Positions 62,682-64,000 of a stretch of DNA of 64,000 bases are shown here, piece by piece; within the stretch, counting starts at the first letter, position 1, and the number at the start of each line of letters is the position of its first letter. Below the pieces are notes generated by a model. It did no database searches. It saw nothing but the letters and a program-made list of their open reading frames with translations, and was not told where the DNA came from. Both the position numbers and the translations under genes were made by a program. The DNA is taken from contig CAVYUQ010000023.1 in NCBI GenBank assembly GCA_963771715.1, positions 139,998 to 203,997 on the forward strand. Reading direction: 5' to 3'. Source of the stretch: JACVRW01 sp963771715. Its GTDB lineage: Bacteria > Actinomycetota > Thermoleophilia > Solirubrobacterales > Thermoleophilaceae.

Positions 62682-63947
62682 CTAGCCCGTGGCCGCGACC
62701 GCGTCAGCGACCGCGGAGCCCGTCGGCTTGTCCGCCGCCTGAGCGAGCTCGCCGTAATGGGTGGCCTGCATGCGGGCGATCACGAGCCGCTGGACCTGGG
62801 CCGTGCCCTCGAAGATCTGGTAGATCTTCGCGTCCCGGAACCACTTCTCCAGCGGGCAGTCCGTGGTCTGGGCGAACGGGCCGACGAGGTCCATCAGCGT
62901 GGTGGTCGACCACATCGCCACGTCGCCCGCCTTGAGCTTCGACATCGAGCCCTGGCCGGCTGTCATCGGGACGCCGTTGCGGCCCATCCAGGCCGCGCGC
63001 CAGACGAGCAGGCGGGCCGACTCGATCTCGGTGGCCACGTCGGCGAGCGTCTGCTGGATGCGCTGCTGCTTGAGCAGCGGCTGGCCGTCCTCCACCTTGT
63101 CGGCGAGGTACTCGAGCGTCCACTCGTAGGCGGCCTGCGCGATTCCGAGCGCCGAGGCGCCCACCAGCGGGCGGGTCAGCTCGAAGGTCGCGAGCGCGTT
63201 CGAGGAGCGGCCGGTCGAGGCGCCCGAGCGCGCGCGCTCGAGCTTCTTCTGAAGCTTCTCGTAGCCGCCGAGCAGGTGGTCCATCGGCACGCGGCAGTCC
63301 TCGAGGATCACCTCGGTGGTCTGCGACGCGCGGATGCCGAGCTTCGACTCCTTCTTGCCCTGCGACAGGCCCGGCGTGCCCTTCGGCACGACGAACGATG
63401 CCTGTCCGCGATGCCCGAGATCAGGGTCGACGGTGGCCACGACCACGGTCACGTCGGCGATGCCGCCGTTCGTGATGAAGACCTTCGTGCCGTTCAGGAT
63501 CCACTCGTCGCCGTCCTGCTTGGCGGTCGTGCGCAGCGAGCGCACGTCGGAGCCCGCGCTCGGCTCGGTGACGGCGTAGGCGCCCAGCTTGATCTCGTCC
63601 CCCATGCCGAAGCACTCGGGCACCCAGCGGCCGATCTGCTCGGGCGAGCCGGAGCTCGCGATGCCGGCCGCGGCCAGCGAGCCGCCCTGGATCGCGAGCG
63701 CGATGCCGGCGCAGCCCCAGTGCAGCTCCTCCGCGTAGATGCACGACAACAGGCCGTCGGGGTCGTTGCCCATGCGCTGGATCGTCTCGAGGCCGTGGAG
63801 CCCCCACTCGCGGGCGGCCTTGATGACCTCCCACGGCACGCTCTCGTCGCGATCGTGCTGCGCGGCGACCGGCCGGATGACCTCGGCAGCGAACCGGCGG
63901 GCGGTCTGCTGGAACTCGAGCTGTTCGTCGTTAAGCCTGAAATCCAC
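62682..63947 (-). CDS. Acyl-CoA dehydrogenase
   Basis: A 421-residue flavoenzyme of fatty-acid or branched-acid breakdown. MDFRLNDEQLEFQQTARRFA at the start, YAVTEPSAGSDVRSLRTTA (FAD site), VFITNGGIADV, and the catalytic base region AKIYQIFEGTAQVQRL with the glutamate are all present. The general form is that of short/branched-chain enzymes, but the chain length cannot be read. An inverted repeat lies 23 bases upstream of the start. The only other fatty-acid gene nearby is the thioesterase 470 bases downstream, on the other strand. Confidence 0.93.
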   Translation of the reverse strand: MDFRLNDEQLEFQQTARRFAAEVIRPVAAQHDRDESVPWEVIKAAREWGLHGLETIQRMGNDPDGLLSCIYAEELHWGCAGIALAIQGGSLAAAGIASSGSPEQIGRWVPECFGMGDEIKLGAYAVTEPSAGSDVRSLRTTAKQDGDEWILNGTKVFITNGGIADVTVVVATVDPDLGHRGQASFVVPKGTPGLSQGKKESKLGIRASQTTEVILEDCRVPMDHLLGGYEKLQKKLERARSGASTGRSSNALATFELTRPLVGASALGIAQAAYEWTLEYLADKVEDGQPLLKQQRIQQTLADVATEIESARLLVWRAAWMGRNGVPMTAGQGSMSKLKAGDVAMWSTTTLMDLVGPFAQTTDCPLEKWFRDAKIYQIFEGTAQVQRLVIARMQATHYGELAQAADKPTGSAVADAVAATG

Positions 63948-63969
63948 GGTTTTCTGTGCCTCCGGCCGG

Positions 63970-63985
63970 TTGACTGACTAGTCAA
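63970..63985 (-). promoter_or_regulatory. Candidate TetR-type operator of the acyl-CoA dehydrogenase
   Basis: TTGAC-TGACTA-GTCAA (63970-63985), containing the perfect ten-base palindrome TGACTAGTCA (63975-63984), 23 bases before the start at 63947. This is like the sites bound by TetR-family regulators of fatty-acid degradation. Confidence 0.5.
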
Positions 63986-64000
63986 TCGTACTCATACCCG

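Overview
The window is about 64 kb of very GC-rich bacterial chromosome, tightly packed on both strands, with many 4-base ATGA/GTGA overlaps and frequent GTG/TTG starts. Gene content suggests a free-living aerobic actinobacterium, most likely class Thermoleophilia (Solirubrobacterales). The evidence is the combination of PspA with PspAA and PspAB, an AbiEi-DUF559 protein, a MarP-like protease, PD40 propeller proteins, an AddAB-type nuclease pair and a LuxR-type regulator remnant. This assignment is inference from gene content. I see no rRNA, tRNA, CRISPR array or insertion sequence, and no stretch above 300 bases lacks a gene.

Layout. 1-10.4 kb: a partial gene, a HAD hydrolase, a split-barrel flavoprotein, a secreted nuclease and an AddB-like/AddA-like recombination pair. 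10.4-16.1 kb: a metallophosphoesterase, a TetR plus Baeyer-Villiger-type monooxygenase operon and a TopB-like topoisomerase. 16.2-23.8 kb: envelope and hydrolase genes (lysyl-oxidase-like protein, patatin, MarP-like protease, a penicillin-binding protein, lipoproteins), an FHA protein and an epimerase. 23.9-30 kb: glutamate synthase gltB-gltD. 30-35.1 kb: a lone ParA, an AbiEi-DUF559 protein, an amidase, a phosphodiesterase and a Nudix hydrolase. 35.1-39.4 kb: the lysA-hom-thrC-thrB operon. 40.9-43.5 kb: a zinc/manganese ABC importer behind a Zur-like box. 43-50.4 kb: lgt, a subtilase, an isochorismatase-like hydrolase, YibE/F, an M23 peptidase and htpX-pspAB. 50.5-57.5 kb: a propeller protein, a GMC oxidoreductase, an MFS permease, an MMPL exporter and a PAP2 protein. 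57.4-64 kb: a LuxR remnant, a two-component system with a PepSY protein, the pspA-pspAA-DUF6494 operon, a thioesterase, a lipoprotein and an acyl-CoA dehydrogenase.

How the genes fit together. Two themes recur. One is amino-acid and nitrogen biosynthesis (gltBD, lysA-hom-thrC-thrB). The other is envelope maintenance and stress (PBP, MarP, Lgt, M23, HtpX, both halves of a Psp-like module, MMPL, two-component system).

Quality warning. Seventeen genes read through only if a reading-frame change is allowed: 18 changes in all, of which 17 go the same way (one surplus base) and one the opposite way. They hit genes that a free-living cell should need (hom, thrB, lysA, lgt), so I read them as insertion-biased consensus errors. 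The affected genes are annotated as whole genes with the break position given.
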